This document shows, piece after piece, positions 1 through 12,700 of a stretch of 64,000 nt of DNA. How positions within the stretch are numbered: position 1 is the stretch's first letter; each line of letters begins with the position of its first letter. A model generated the notes under the pieces. That model had not been told where the DNA came from. It worked only from the letters and a program-made list of their open reading frames with translations, and searched no databases. The translations under genes were made by a program, and so were the position numbers. The stretch spans positions 310,001-374,000 of the forward strand of contig CANTUR010000651.1 in assembly GCA_947683625.1 (NCBI GenBank), in the 5' to 3' direction. Source of the DNA: Mallotus nudiflorus (Eukaryota; Streptophyta; Magnoliopsida; Malpighiales; Euphorbiaceae).

Positions 1-99
1 CATCAGAGTATTTGTGGGGATTCCCCCCACCTCTCACCTTGCCCCATGTTTCATGCTTTACAGGACGTCTAGCCCAGGAGTTCCGGAGATTAGTTATCA
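1..99 (+). repeat. 3' end of the 5' LTR of a Tat-type Ty3/gypsy element
   Basis: The first 99 bases match the stretch ending at 8703 (catcagaatgtttgtgagaa onward, with a shared TTTACAGGACGTCTAG block and the terminal TTAGTTATCA). They are therefore the tail of the upstream LTR; its start lies before the window. The CA end at 98-99 is followed two bases later by a primer-binding-like site. The two LTR tails differ at several positions, so the insertion is not recent. Confidence 0.85.
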
Positions 100-101
100 A
101 G

Positions 102-119
102 TGGCGCCGTCTGTGGGAA
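102..119 (+). other. Primer-binding site of the Tat-type element
   Basis: TGGCGCCGTCTGTGGGAA lies two bases after the LTR end, the position expected for the tRNA primer-binding site. The TGGCGCCGT start is a common plant Ty3/gypsy PBS start; I think it is of tRNA-Asp type but cannot confirm the tRNA. It fixes the 5' LTR/body boundary. Confidence 0.75.
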
Positions 120-170
120 CTCCTTAAGAAAAGCTATTCATTTACTTGCTAAGCTAAAGACACCTTCACT

Positions 171-1800
171 ATGACTTCTAGCCCACCTCCAACCCAAATT
201 CCTGAGGCCGACACCAATCCTTCTACACCTATTCTTTTGACTGACCTTTCAAAGCCTTTCCCAGTAATAATACCACCGCCCACCTTGCAGCATATTGGAG
301 CCTCATCCGGACATGTACCTTAACTTCTAGAAAACACCTCGAGATACCCATCCTTCGGCACAGATCTCCCATATTACGCTCCGCTGCAGCACCATCGATC
401 AATACCCTCAATACCTTTTCCAAGCCTACTAGAAAAGCCAATAATAACCACTCCAAACCTAAACACCATAACCCAAACACTCAGCCTTGACCAAGTAAGC
501 AAAGAGGCCATGATAAAAAATATTCAGGCACAAATAGTCTTGATGCAACAACAGCTAAGGGCTATAATACAGAGCGGGCATACTGAATTGGCTCTAAATA
601 ATGATAATACAGCACCCTGACAAGCCCCAGGGACGAGCACAGGGAAGGGTAAAACACCAGAAGGGGAGTGTAGTTCATCCATCCCAGCTCTTGATGATTC
701 AAAATTGGCACAGAAGGTTGAGGAAGCAATGAACAAAGCCCGGACTAAACCTAGAAAGGAAGAAGAATGGGTGATGGATAGCATAACTCTGTTTGTCAGT
801 AGAATAATTCAAACAGAGATTCTTAGTAAGTTCAGAATCTCGCAACTTGATCAGTACAATGGGACATGAGACTTTATCAGTTATATATCGACTTTCCCGA
901 CAAAGATGCTGCTCTAGAATGTGAATGATGGAATCATGTACAGAGTCTTCCCAAGTACACTCACGAAGAGCACCCAAAATGGTTTCATTAGCTCTCAGAG
1001 AATTCTGTCACTTCTTTTAAGGACCTAGCAGAGCAGTTCTGTATCAAATTCATCACTAATATCCCTCCCGTAAAAAACACCAATGACTTGCAGATGTGCC
1101 GACATGAGGCTGATGAATCTCTACAAAGTTACCTTGACTGTTTCAATAAAACATCTATACAGATTGAGCACGTCGTTGATGAAGTTGCCATAGAAGCTTT
1201 GAAAAATGGCACCAGACTCAAAAAGCTAAAAGAAAAATTAATGACTAAAGATCTGAATACCTTTGCAGAGGTAATGGCGATAGCGGTCCGGATGATAAAA
1301 ATGGACGAAGACAGAAGGATGCTTCGGGAAGAAGACAAGCCATCGATCAAGGATGAACGGTCAAAATAGAGACGAGTAAACTTCCCAAAAATGAATTTCA
1401 GAACTTCTACAGATAGATTTGACAGGGAAGCGGATAGATATACACCCCTGAACACCTCTCAATCCAGGATCCTCATGTGGGTCAGGCAGAATGGAGTGGA
1501 GATTACACCGGCCAAGAGAATCAGCCCAAGCTGGAGATTTACTTATGACAGAAGCCAATACTGCGAGTACCATAGAGAGTATGACCATAACACAGAAGGC
1601 TGCAGAGAACTGAAGAGTGCCGTAGAAAAACTGGTGCAGCGGGGAAAGCTTGATAATTTCACTGACACGCCGAGGGGATGCAGAAACCTAGAAAACCATG
1701 ACCATGAAAAAGCTAAGGCAAAGAAAGCTAGGAAAGAACTAATTAGGACGATCAACATGATTGTAAGAGGAGAAAACACCGAGAAATAGTTAAAGCGCAG
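171..1800 (+). pseudogene. gag region of the Tat-type element, broken
   Basis: An ATG at 171, about 50 bases after the PBS, opens a proline-rich frame (MTSSPPPTQIPEAD...) that stops near 322. Further gag pieces follow at 1088-1369 (helical, with LQSYLDCFNK and VAIEALKNG) and 1391-1789. The last piece holds a C-x2-H-x5-H-x4-C knuckle (CEYHREYDHNTEGCRELK, near 1561-1614), the nucleic-acid-binding motif of Tat-type gag. In the family, gag forms the particle and binds element RNA. Stops and frame changes separate the pieces, so no full gag can be made. Confidence 0.85.
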
Positions 1801-2016
1801 TAGAGGAGAAAAAATGATCCCTGGGAAAAGCGATAGCGTTTTCAACCCGGAAGACAATTTGCATATACCCCAGCCTATAATGGGATAATAAGACGGCCGG
1901 TACTTTACGAAGCAGATGCAATCACCAGCATCCGATAATTAACCATGAAAATTCCAGTCAATAAGGGGACCCTTACTATTAGGGGAGATCAGCAAATGGC
2001 CAGATAATGCTATCAG

Positions 2017-3340
2017 ATGACCATGAAGTCTCTGGCGAAGGCTTTTCATTTAGAGGCATGGGAAATTGAGAAGCAAGGCGCTGACCCACAACTGGTGGAA
2101 GACACGGAGACATTAGGAAAGTCCGTGAAAATTGGTAATGCCCTTGATCTAAACATCAAAGACACAATAAGGGACATCCTTACCAGACACTTAGAGGATT
2201 TTGCTTCTCAAGCCTCCGAGATCATTGGCATGGACCCGCGGGTTGCCTATCACTACCTAAATACCAAACCAGGAGCCAAGCCAGTAGCATAGAAGAAAAG
2301 AACTTTTGCCTACGAAAGATAAAAGATCATTACAGAGGAAACGATGAAGTTATTGGCAGCCGGGTTCATTAAAGAGGTTACTCACCTAGACTGGGTAGCC
2401 AATGTGGTACTTGTTAAAAAAGCAAATGGGAAGTACAAAATGTGTGTAGACTACACCGACCTCAACCGAGCATGCCCTAAAAACAGCTACCCATTACCAA
2501 TGATTGATCAGCTCGTCGATTCCACCACAGGCCACGGCTTATACAGCTTCATAGATGTTGCCCAAGGTTATTACCAGATCCCCATAAAGAAAGAAGATCA
2601 GGAGAAAACATCCTTCGTCACGCATGAACGACTATACTGCTATAAGGTGATGCCTTTCAGACTGAAAAATGTTGGAGCCACGTACCAAAGAATGATGAAC
2701 CAAGTCCTCCAGAGCTAGATTGGAACCAGCATAGAGGTATATGTGGATGACATCATCATCAAAAGCAAGCACCCGGAGCATCACCCAGCAGACGTGGATC
2801 GAGTCCTCCAGTTACTAAGCCAATCTAGGATCAAGTTGAATCCTGATAAATGTGTCTTCGAAGTCCAAGCAGGCAAGTTCTTGGGGTTCATGATTTCTCA
2901 CCAAGGCATTGAAGCCAACCCAGAAAAAATGGAAGCCATACTCAATATGGCGGCACCGAAGAGCATCCGCGATATACAAAAGCTCAATGGTAGAATAACC
3001 ATACTGGGGCATTTTATTTCTTGCTCGGCTAGGCGATGTCTACCATTGTTCTGAGCTCTCAAAATTTTTGGCAAGTTTCAGTGGTCCGCTGATTGCCAGG
3101 TAGCATTTGAAGAAATTAAAAGATTCTTGTCTTCCCCACCATTAATCAGCCGTCCGATACCGAATGAGACCTTATACTTATACCTCTCTATTGGCCGAGA
3201 ATGCATCACTTCAGTACTGGTAAGGGAAGAGGGAAGCCAGCAAAGCCCTATTTACTATATCTGTAAGATGCTCCGAGGACCTGAAGTTTGGTACCCCATA
3301 CTGGACAAGTTAGCCTTAGCTGTGGTTCGTGCTTCTTAAA
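2017..3340 (+). pseudogene. Protease tail and reverse transcriptase of the Tat-type element, broken
   Basis: The frame 2344-2718 carries classic plant gypsy RT blocks: WVANVVLVKKANGKYKMCVD, TDLNRACPKNSYPLP and QEKTSFVT. The catalytic YVDD box (EVYVDDIIIKS) lies near 2737-2763 and is intact. RT continues as 2743-3054 and the connection domain as 3127-3339. A TAG at 2716-2718 splits RT just before the catalytic box, at a site where the family usually has glutamine. The protease region near 1850-2050 is only weakly readable. RT copies element RNA into DNA. Confidence 0.9.
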
Positions 3341-3539
3341 AGCTTCGGCACTACTTCTAAGCTCACCATATTGTAGTACGATCCCATTTCCCGCTGTGAA
3401 AAATATTATAGAGACCAGAGACTTCAGGCAGGCTAGTGTAATGGTTGATCTTAGTCGACGAGTTTAATATTGATTATGAGCCCCGGTAGCAGATGAAAGC
3501 CCAGCGATTAGCAGATTTTGTACAAGAAATGGCTCCAAA

Positions 3540-3965
3540 AGATATAGCCTTAACCAAGATACCAGAATGGAAGCTCTATGTTGACGAAGCATCCTCAGCT
3601 TAGGGTTCCAGCGCTGGAATAATCCTCAGGGGGTAGCATAAAGTTCATATCTAGTACGTAGTCCGTATAGAGTATAATGCCACCAACAATGCAACCGAAT
3701 ACGAAGCACTCATCACAAGTTTGAAGCTAGCCAATTAAGTCAGGGCCGAACACCTCATCATACACTCAGATTCCCAACTAGTAGTCAACCAAGTCAACGG
3801 AGCATTTCAAGTCAAAGATGCTTGCATTGCCAAGTACGTAGACAAAGCCAGGTGACTTTTGCAACACATCGAGCAAGACGGAGGCCAATGGAAGATCGTC
3901 CAGATTCCCAGGGAAGACAACAATGAGACCGATTACCTTACTAAATGCGTAATCGAGAACAGTCA
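3540..3965 (+). pseudogene. RNase H domain of the Tat-type element, broken
   Basis: Reading through stops gives KLYVDEASSA, YNATNNATEYEAL, IIHSDSQLVVNQVNGAFQVK and REDNNETDYLTK, in the order of the RNase H that follows RT in gypsy pol. The acidic residues of the active site (YVDE, E of TEYEAL, D of HSDSQ) are visible. Stops interrupt it at about 3601, 3636, 3651, 3736 and 3853. It would degrade the RNA strand during reverse transcription. Confidence 0.85.
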
Positions 3966-4085
3966 AGCCTTTAGGGATATGAATTTCACTGAATCACTAA
4001 CCAGTCCTAGCACAGAGGACACTGAAGTTTTCAGAACACAAGTAGTCTCAGAATGAATACAACCCATAATCCAATATCTTGAGCA

Positions 4086-5291
4086 TTGCACACTCCCAGA
4101 AGACAAGCTGCAAGCTCGAAAGCTCAAGGCCAAAGTAGCCCACTATTCCGTCCACCGGGGGGAGCTCTACCAAAATCCCTGTTGCACCCCTGGTCAAAGT
4201 GTATTTCCCTGGAGGAGGGAAATTACATACTCCGAGAAATCCATGAAAGAATCTATGGTGCACATGAGTCTGACTATTCACTAACTAGAAAGGCTTTGCT
4301 CCAAGGGTATTACTGGCCCACCATGTCCAAGGATGCCCAGCAGCTAACAAAATAATGTCCCCAATACTAGCACTATGCCCGACTTAGCCATAAATCCTCT
4401 CGGCCTCTACATCCCATCGGTAGCCCTTGGCCTTTCGCCATGTGGGGGATGGACATCCTGGGTCCTTTTCCTCCCTCTACCTCGCAGAAAAAGTTCTTAA
4501 TCGTGGCCATTGACCATTTTACGAAATGGATAGAAGCAGAAGCAATCCCAACCATCACAGAAGCCCGGATACAACACTTTTTCTGGAAGGAGAACATTTG
4601 TAGATTCGACATCCCCCACACTTTAATTACAGACAACGATAAACAGTTCGATAACCATAAATTCAAAAGTTTATGCTCAGACCTTGGAATAAAACTGCGC
4701 TTTATCTCAGTAGCTCACCCGTAGATGAATGGATAAACTGAGGTCACGAACAGAATCCTCATGCAAGGGTTGAAGAAAAGACTCGGCGAAAAGAAAGGGA
4801 ACTGGGTCGAAGAGCTGAACAACGTAATCTGGGCCTACAGAACCACACCCCGATCGTCCACTGGCAAAATGCCATTCAGACTGACTTATGGCATGGATGC
4901 AGTAATTCCAGTAGAGGTTGGGTCCCCAAGTTACCGAGTAAGCCAAGATCTCGATCACGCCATCAATAGCGTCGACGAGTGGATATGCTTTGATGTACTA
5001 GAGGAACAAAGAGAACAAGCGGCAACAACGGCTGAGGCACATCAACAAAAGATAACCCGATACGATGGTAGGCGTAAACCAACAGAGAATTTCATGACGG
5101 ATGACTGGGTACTCAAAAGAGCAGATATTGGCAAAGGTACCTCAGGTACCGGCAAATTAGGTCCGAATTGGGAAGGCCAGTATCAGATCTCAGAATGCAC
5201 AACAAAGGGGGCGTACAGACTAAGAGAAAGAGGAGGCAGAGAACTATCGAGGTTCTGGAACTCAGACTCTCTCAAGAAATATTATCAGTAA
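4086..5291 (+). pseudogene. Integrase of the Tat-type element, broken
   Basis: The order is: integrase N-terminal zinc-binding region (YGAHESDYSLTRKALLQGYY, then a degraded C-x2-C part near 4355-4370), then a catalytic core with MDILGPFP (first Asp), LITDNDKQF (second Asp) and TEVTNRIL (Glu). WAYRTTPRSSTGKMPFRLTY and a C-terminal tail follow. Stops at 4722-4724 (TAG) and 4734-4736 (TAA) fall exactly on the two glutamines of the HPQ.NGQ.E block known for this family. Integrase inserts the element DNA into the genome. Confidence 0.92.
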
Positions 5292-5413
5292 TCTTGTACT
5301 CAAATACCCAATCTAATTCAATAATAAAAAATATCTTCATTGATAAAGAATGTCTTTACACATGATTGGTTACAAAAAAAGATAAAAGATACACATCAAC
5401 CTATACATATCTA

Positions 5414-7257
5414 CTATAGTATTTGAACACCGGGACCCCCAGTCCCAAAAACTGAGGGGGAAGCAACATCGGCAGCCTTTGGACGCTCGCCAGACCCAGC
5501 TATAATAGCGGCCTCTTCAGACTCCCTCACAGTAAAGGAACCGACTTTTTGACAGGCATCCTCCTCTGCAGCAAGCCTGGCTAGATCGGCTGGAGTTATC
5601 CGATCTAAGGCCCTCAAATCCAATCCTGAGTCTTGAGAGAGCAGGATCCTTTTGCACTCAGCCCGGTACGCCTTGAGAAACCCCCCTACCATGCTTTGAT
5701 ATGCCTTCTTATCATTCGCACGAGATTTCTCAAGCTCCGCCAGCCTCCCCTGAAGCTCAGCAATCTGAAGATCCTGCTCCTCGATCCTCCTTATCAGTTG
5801 GGCCTGGCTATGTTCCAGTTCAGAAAACTTTTTCTGATTCACCTCCACATCAGATTTGGCCTCCACGTATCTTGTCTCACAGTGCTCTAGAGCTGCCTTG
5901 GCGCTATCCAGCTTCTTCTCGAAATCTATAGCTATCGTCCCCACCTCAGTTTCCTTTAAACTGTACTGACTCTTTAAGTAGAAGTATTGATCCTTCGCCA
6001 GCAGCAAGGCCTAAGTCATCTACCAAAAACAACCAGGCAACTTAGTCAAGAATCCACTACAAAAGTTGTATCAAGTAGCAGAAACTCCCTTACCTCCAGC
6101 GACTGGCCGATTATATCTAGCAATCCGTCCGGTCCCTCCTTTGACCAACGCTGCATGTCATATGGTAACTGTAGAGACTCGGCGTACTGGTCCCGTACTT
6201 AACTGTTGGAGATGCTCGGGGGCTTCATCTTTTTCAATATTCAGCCCTGCATATCCGGACAACCAAATAACTGGGGGTGCTGGATGTAAATCTCTTCGTC
6301 CAGCCCCTCTGCATCTGACCTTGTGTCGATCAGTCACCTTTTTCTTCGCTTGACCCGCTCTGGCCGCTCACCTTCCACCGGTGCCTTGCCCTTGGGGTTG
6401 GCGGGAATAGCCTCCGAAGCTGGAGGAGCCTCAGTTTTCGGGGAAGGAGAATTCTGACCCTCCTCCACTACAGTTGGCTCATCTACTAGGGAAATCACTC
6501 CCGTAAAATAAAAAAAAGTCATCCATCTACAGATGGAAAAATAAGACTAGTCAGACAAAACAAAGCTCAAAGCAAAATAATCATACTAAGGGAATGGTAG
6601 CGACTCGGACAGACTCTCCACAGATACCTCCGGGACGCATCTTTCACGGATCGAGCTTCGGCGAGTCCGTCTAGATGTAGCCACAAAACTAACTGCATAT
6701 TAAGATCGAAAAGTTTCGTTGGACGGGTCACTTTATGACACTCGTCCGACCACATCCTCCGGACATCTAGGAAGTTCGATTGATGCTCCACAACAAAAAA
6801 ATGGTATCTCCACTTCTTGTGGAGATCCGAAAATTTAACAAAAAGTGAATGGTTGGGTAAGGCCGAAAGGGAGAACATCAACTCTCCTTTCTTCCTAGTC
6901 AGCCTATACAAATACTGGAGGACATCTAGATTGGGAACCCTACCCTCTTCATGCATCAGTTGGATGAACTCGGTCAGTATCCTATAATTATTCAAATGAA
7001 GTTGACCGAGCGCAATGTTATTCCTATTAAGAAAGTCTTTGGGATTTAAGGGAAATTTCAGACTCCCCCTCTAACTAGTCGAAGTACACTACTAATCTAC
7101 TTAGCCCCGACAAAAGGGTATACGCCCTAAACCTTCTATCTACAGTGTGGAGGGCATAATCAGCGAGGATACAGAACCACCGCCGATACCACCCTAGTAA
7201 TTCGCTATCTACGTTGGACACAAAGAGGTCAGAGCTAATTTCTTCCCGGGGAGCCAT
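5414..7257 (-). pseudogene. Antisense ORF (aORF) of the Tat-type element
   Basis: Four minus-strand coding stretches lie between pol and the 3' LTR: 7257-7075 (MAPREEISSDLFVSN...), about 7050-6567, 6522-6334 and 6007-5414. The second contains FPLNPKDF...ALGQLHLNNYRILTEF, which resembles the plant 'putative gypsy-type transposon' protein family that I know from Tat antisense ORFs. The last is a 197-residue charged coiled coil (many heptad-like Leu/Glu/Lys, residues about 20-120). The function is unknown in the family. The copy has frame breaks, for example near 7050. It looks like a stand-alone gene only if the retroelement context is missed. Confidence 0.75.
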
Positions 7258-7740
7258 AGCAAAGAAGGGGACAAAAACCAAATGAAAGAAAAGGGGAAAA
7301 AGGAGGAGGAAGAAAAGATGAAAAGAATCACCTGGTCACCTCAAGCAAGAATTATGGCAGAAAGGAATAGAAACAATGGAGGCAGTAGAAACGTAGCAAA
7401 AACATAATAAAAAAGCGAAGAAAGCAAAATGTGCCAGTTAGCAAGCGTAGCAGTGTTTATAGAGACACGGAAGGACTTGGAAGCACGCCATTAACTTCCC
7501 TCATTATTACTGTGCTCCTCCCTAGGCCACCAAGAGCCTGTTGGGAATAAAATAACCCATTAGGCGAGGAGTCACGATAACGGCTATACGAGCGTTTCGT
7601 TTACTGACACACGAAACGACGCATCAATCATATGATCTCAAGAGTTGAAATAAAACCACCACGTGTTGGCCCACCCACATGGGTTGCTCCATCAAGCAAC
7701 TTGGGAGACATTTCAAGCATCACTCCCAACCCATTTCGAG

Positions 7741-8049
7741 CACATAAGTCTAGTGATTGAAGCTGGCACCCTCAGGTCGTTTCCATAGTACTGAGGTTCC
7801 GAGCATGTAAGCCTCTCGCCCCTGAGCTGAGCATCTAAGTCTCATTCACATAAGTCCAATGACTGAAGCTGGCACCCTCAGGTCACTTCCGTAGTACTGA
7901 GGTTCCGAATATGTAAGCCTCGCGCCCCTGAGTCGAGCATCTAAATCTCATTCACATAAGTCCAGTGACTGAAGCTGGCACCCTCAGGTCGCTTCCGTAG
8001 TACTGAGGTTCTGAGCATATAAACCTCATGCCCCTGAGCCGAGCATCTA
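7741..8049 (+). repeat. 106-bp tandem repeat, 2.9 copies
   Basis: Units start at 7741, 7847 and 7953, each opening with CACATAAGTC and containing GAAGCTGGCACCCTCAGGTC and CCCCTGAG. The period is exactly 106 bases and the copies differ by a few percent. The array lies between the antisense ORF and the 3' LTR, where Tat elements often carry tandem repeats. Confidence 0.93.
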
Positions 8050-8308
8050 CAAATCTAGTGACGACTGGTTCCATCTTGTTCTAAAACAGATGGGTTAATC
8101 TATTACGGTGATCATACTCACTCGTTAGGTACCCTAGTTCCACAAGTTATGATTCGATGACGACCAACCAAAATACTCGGCACCAAGCTCTGCTTATTGT
8201 GACTAAGGCTGGCCACCTCAGCTCACTTGCATCTTATAACCCATATAAAGGCATCTGCATCCTACTCGGACGCAACGGACATAAATATCTGAATACTCCG
8301 GGGGGGAC

Positions 8309-8703
8309 TTTTAATACTATTTAGAATGTTCCCACCTAATTAAGGGTCCTCTACCCCCCTAAATAGGAACACATGGACAAGGGAGAAGACAGATCCGTCA
8401 AAGGAACTACCTCAAAGAGGAATTCTAACCGAAGAAGGAACACTCTCCTACAAAGATTATGATTCACTGATCCATAAGGAATCTCATTCCTCTCAGGTTT
8501 GAGTATTATTATATATAGAACCCTATACCCCTCATAAGGGGACATCTCATTCACACATATTTAAGCTATCTCACCTCCTCCCTGCTTCTATGCTCTAACT
8601 TAGACATCAGAATGTTTGTGAGAATTCCCTCCACCTCTCACCTTACTCCCTATTTTGTACTTTACAGGACGTCTAGTCCAGAAGTTCCAAAAATTAGTTA
8701 TCA
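8309..8703 (+). repeat. 3' LTR of the Tat-type element (left edge approximate)
   Basis: The right end is set by the match to bases 1-99 and the terminal TTATCA at 8698-8703. The left edge is placed just after the G-rich polypurine tract at 8300-8308; the expected TG start is not clear, probably mutated. Inside, TATTATTATATATAGAACCC (about 8505) is a likely TATA region. Confidence 0.65.
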
Positions 8704-9769
8704 AGAATGAAAGGAAGACAAACAAGAGGAAGACATAAATGATAAAATAAATACAATAGAAATGAGGAAAAAGAAGTTAAATAGGAATCTGTATGCATGG
8801 ATTTTTTATTTTTTTTTGCAAATTAAAATAATGATAACAACCGTCCGTTTATATTCAGTTAAATAGAGGGGTTTAAATCACTTTTTTTTTTAAAGTTATA
8901 TGCTTAATTTACCTTAAAAGGGGCATATGTACTTCTCTGTATAAATATTAGGAACAGAAATGCACCTTTTTCTTTTTTTTTTCTTTTACTCTATTTGGAC
9001 TAATATATTAAAAATGCAAGTAATAGATAGTTAGAGTGGCAGGAAAACTTAATTTATTTTTAACTTTTATGCGTTTTGAATTTGACAATAGAAGTTAATT
9101 TTTTATATAAATTTATTCAATTTGATCAAATTAATTGTGAGTATCATAATCCGAAAATATTACATCATGCTGTTGATGTTTTACTTTTCAACATGCAAGT
9201 TCCCCCACATACTTTAGTCTGGATATTACACCCATGGCATCTTTCCCCTCTAATTTGAACAGAGATATCAATTAAAAAAAACCTGCTAGTAGTAGTTTCT
9301 AATTAATCGGGTGCTGAAGTCTATTCTATACAGACATATGCCAAATAGACAAGTGGCAGGCGTTAGATAATAAAGATGGGCATGGAGAGTCGAAGAAAGA
9401 GAACAGAGAAATAATTGCAGTTCTTAATGTGAGTAGCAGTCAACGACTAGGATTTGATTTCCAACTTTTTGACAGATCGTGCCTAAATGTAAGCCACTGT
9501 AAGTTTATGATTCAGCAGCAGATCCTGAGAAACATTTTGACAGATATTTATATAATACAGGGAGTGTTCAGCTTACATCTTCGGAATTTTTCGTGTAAAC
9601 AATGAATCAAGATTTATCAAAATCAGAAGCAAAGGTCCCTTAAAACATGCAGTAAATTACATCAAATTCCCAAACGCCCTAAACTACATCAATCAAAGAC
9701 CGCTCGCAAAAGTCCGGTTCTTTGGATCTGTACACTTGCAAACCACCCTCAAGAAGATGAAAACTCTCT
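8704..9769. other. Intergenic spacer and 3' UTR of the ALE2-like gene
   Basis: AT-rich DNA with short T and A runs. I see no coding or repeat structure. The last 150-200 bases probably belong to the 3' UTR of the minus-strand kinase gene that ends at 9770. Confidence 0.6.
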
Positions 9770-12700
9770 TTAAACCCAGTAACCGTCATTCCAATTTCGC
9801 CTTGAAACTAGTCCCCCATGCTCACTCATGCTCCCTCTTAATCTATAAAAAGCTGGTTTGCTTCTCACAGTTCTTAAGGGACCTGATCTGTTCCCTTGCC
9901 CAATAGCTAGATTCAACCGATCCCCAACCAAACTTGAAGCTGAAAACGGCCTGTTTTCCATCTCTTCAAGTGGACCTGAACTATACTCCATTGTGATAAA
10001 AGAAGAGGCCTGACCATAAGTTAATCGAGGGGAGAGCCCTCCAGCATTCCACCAACTACTATCAGAAGGAGCTAAATCAACTTTAAAGTCAGAATCCAGA
10101 GCAGATGATTCCTTTTGACTATAGTTGTCTGCGCAAGTTTCATCCATGTCATTGTATATCAGTTTTAGAGCCTGAACAACTTCACCCATAAAAGGTCTGT
10201 TTGTCACCTCTGGATGAACACACATTGAAGCAATGGCTGCCACTTTAGCCATGTCATCAAAGTCATAAGTTCCAGCTAAGGAAGGATCCACCAACTGCTC
10301 CAGTCCTTCTCTACTGGTTAGCAATGGCCGTGCCCAAGTTACTAAATTTTCCTGTCCCTGAGGTTGGGACATGTCCACAGGTTTTCTTCCGGACAGAAGC
10401 TCAAGCAACACAACTCCATAACTGTAAACATCACTCTTGACAAGTAGATGCCCTGTCATTGCATATTCAGGAGCAACATACCTGCAAATGGGTAAAAATT
10501 TCAGTTGAGAAGACCACTAAAGTAGGAGTTCTGCATATAGGTGTTTACAAAATTTCAAACAAAATCATTCTTTTTGTTTGTCAAGATCATAAGACTTCAC
10601 AGTAATAAAAAATTCAGTGGCTCGTGTTAACACTAAAACTTAAAAAACAAATCAAGTATTTATATCAATAGCCTGAAGAAACAATTTTGATAATAAATCA
10701 GGCTTTACCCAAAAGTCCCCATGACCCTTGTAGAGATATGATGACTTCCTTCAGTCGCTTCCCTTGCCAGGCCAAAATCAGAGACCTTGGGAGTGAAGTC
10801 ATCTTCAAGTAAAACATTACTAGCCTTGAAATCACGATGAATTACACGAGGATTAGAATCTTCATGAAGATATGCCAATCCTCTTGCAGCTCCAAGTGCA
10901 ATTTTCAACCGTGCATCCCAGTCAAGAGGTCCTTTGCTCTTGTCCAAGCCTGAAACAGTGATGAAGAGATGTCACGATAGATTTGAGTTTATACTTGTTT
11001 TAAGGTCAAAAAAGAAGCACAAAGAAGGGGACTTCTGTTTTGGTCAATATAATAAAATGAACATAGAGCAATCAGCCAGCTCGCTATTTAAAGTTGCAGA
11101 GGAAACATACCATGCAGGTGGGACTCAACACTGCCATTGTGAACAAGTTCATAGACCAAGCACCGCGTCCGTCCTTCAATGCATATACCAATCAATTTCA
11201 CAAGATTGCGGTGATGCAATCGGCTTAACATCTCAACTTCTGCAATAAATTCACGGTCTCCATTCTGATTGTCCCGTGTAAGCATTTTAACTGCAACTTC
11301 AGCTCCATCTTCCATGGTGCCACGGTAAACACGTCCAAATCCCCCCTCACCCAAAATCCTCTTCAAACTAAACTTATCCGTTGCTTTCTCAAGCTGAGTA
11401 TATGGAAATGTTTTAACAGAAAGCATACACGTAGCCATGGTTGACATAAGGGACACTGAAGTTGTGCTTGCAATACTACTTGACAGGAAAGACCCAATGC
11501 CTGCATTACATGTGAAGAACCAAGATATAACAAACATAGTCATATGACTTGTTTTGTGTAATAACATTTGTTTAGAAAAATAGTCAATTGACCAGCATAC
11601 AGCTCCCAGATATCATGCCAAAAAAAAATTCTAAAGAAGCTTAACTACTAGAACAGAGTGCCATCCCAAAAGAGACCCTCATGCATGTTTTTATTATCTT
11701 TCCCAATAGCAACATCTATTGCACACAACGAAAGAAGCTATCAGAGAACAGTGTCAAGGAAATCATTTGATTCTAATTCACCTGATCTGGCTTCACATTA
11801 AAAAGACATTCTCGACATTTGCTATTGCAAATGATGGAGGCCAATCGAATATAGCTAGTCCAAATAGGATTGACCAAGAAAAAGATGACATGAGGAGAAA
11901 AAAAACACGTTTTAATACACCCAGAAAACAAAATGGAAGTGAAAAGGACTGAAAACTAAAAGGATGTACCAGATCTTTTGTTTATAGAAGATGTGAATGC
12001 AGGACCAACAGCACTGGATGGTCTTCCAAACTTCCTCCATCTTAAAAAAATGAAGACTGACCCAATGAAAACCAGTAATACCACAAATGCTGATAAAGTA
12101 ATGATGGCAATGGTTCTAAAATTCAATTTCTGGCTTTTGCCCATAAAATTTGCAGTGATGGGTAGATTGCCAGCACTTCCACTTGGACTACTCCCCATGT
12201 AATCTGGGTATGGTGGTGAAGAAGGAATCCCTGATGCATACTCTCAAATCAAAAACATAACACAGCAGTGTGATGGTAAATCAATCGAGAAATGGGGAAT
12301 AAATGAGGTTGTTACCTGGATAACTAATGGATACCACTTCATAATCACCAAAAAGTGTCTCATTTAGAGGCACCTTTTTATGCCAAAATCTATCATATGT
12401 CAGTATTGCAGTTGTATTATCAAACTTCTCTCCCAGTGGAACCAAGTTAATATCCACAACGGTTTTTCCCTGATTTTGACTATCAGCACTGGCACCCATT
12501 ATTTTCACTTGGCTTTGTTCCAAATATGTGCCTGCTGCAACCTCACTCTCTAGCTGATTCATTACAGGAAAAATAGCATAAGGAGCAACGTCTAAAAGAA
12601 GCCTGACTTTCATAGGAAAAACACAGCCACAGGGTGAACCAAAGGGAGTAGCAGTAAGTGGCTCAATGCAAACTTGATCGCAACCTGCCAGTGATCCTTT

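Larger units (their letters stand above)
1..8703 (+). mobile_element. Decayed Tat-lineage Ty3/gypsy LTR retrotransposon
   Basis: Read in order: 5' LTR tail (1-99), PBS (102-119), gag (from 171), protease remnant, reverse transcriptase (2344-3054), RNase H (about 3540-3960), integrase (about 4086-5290), an antisense ORF region (5414-7257), a 106-bp tandem repeat (7741-8049), a G-rich polypurine tract (8300-8308) and a 3' LTR ending at 8703. The pol order RT-RH-INT is Ty3/gypsy. An extra ORF on the opposite strand between pol and the 3' LTR, plus tandem repeats there, is typical of the plant Tat lineage. All reading frames are broken by stops, so the copy cannot act on its own. The 5' target duplication is outside the window. 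Confidence 0.92.

Noticed and set aside
5414..6007. A stand-alone host coiled-coil gene
   Set aside because: It lies inside the Tat-type element between pol and the 3' LTR, where an antisense ORF is expected.
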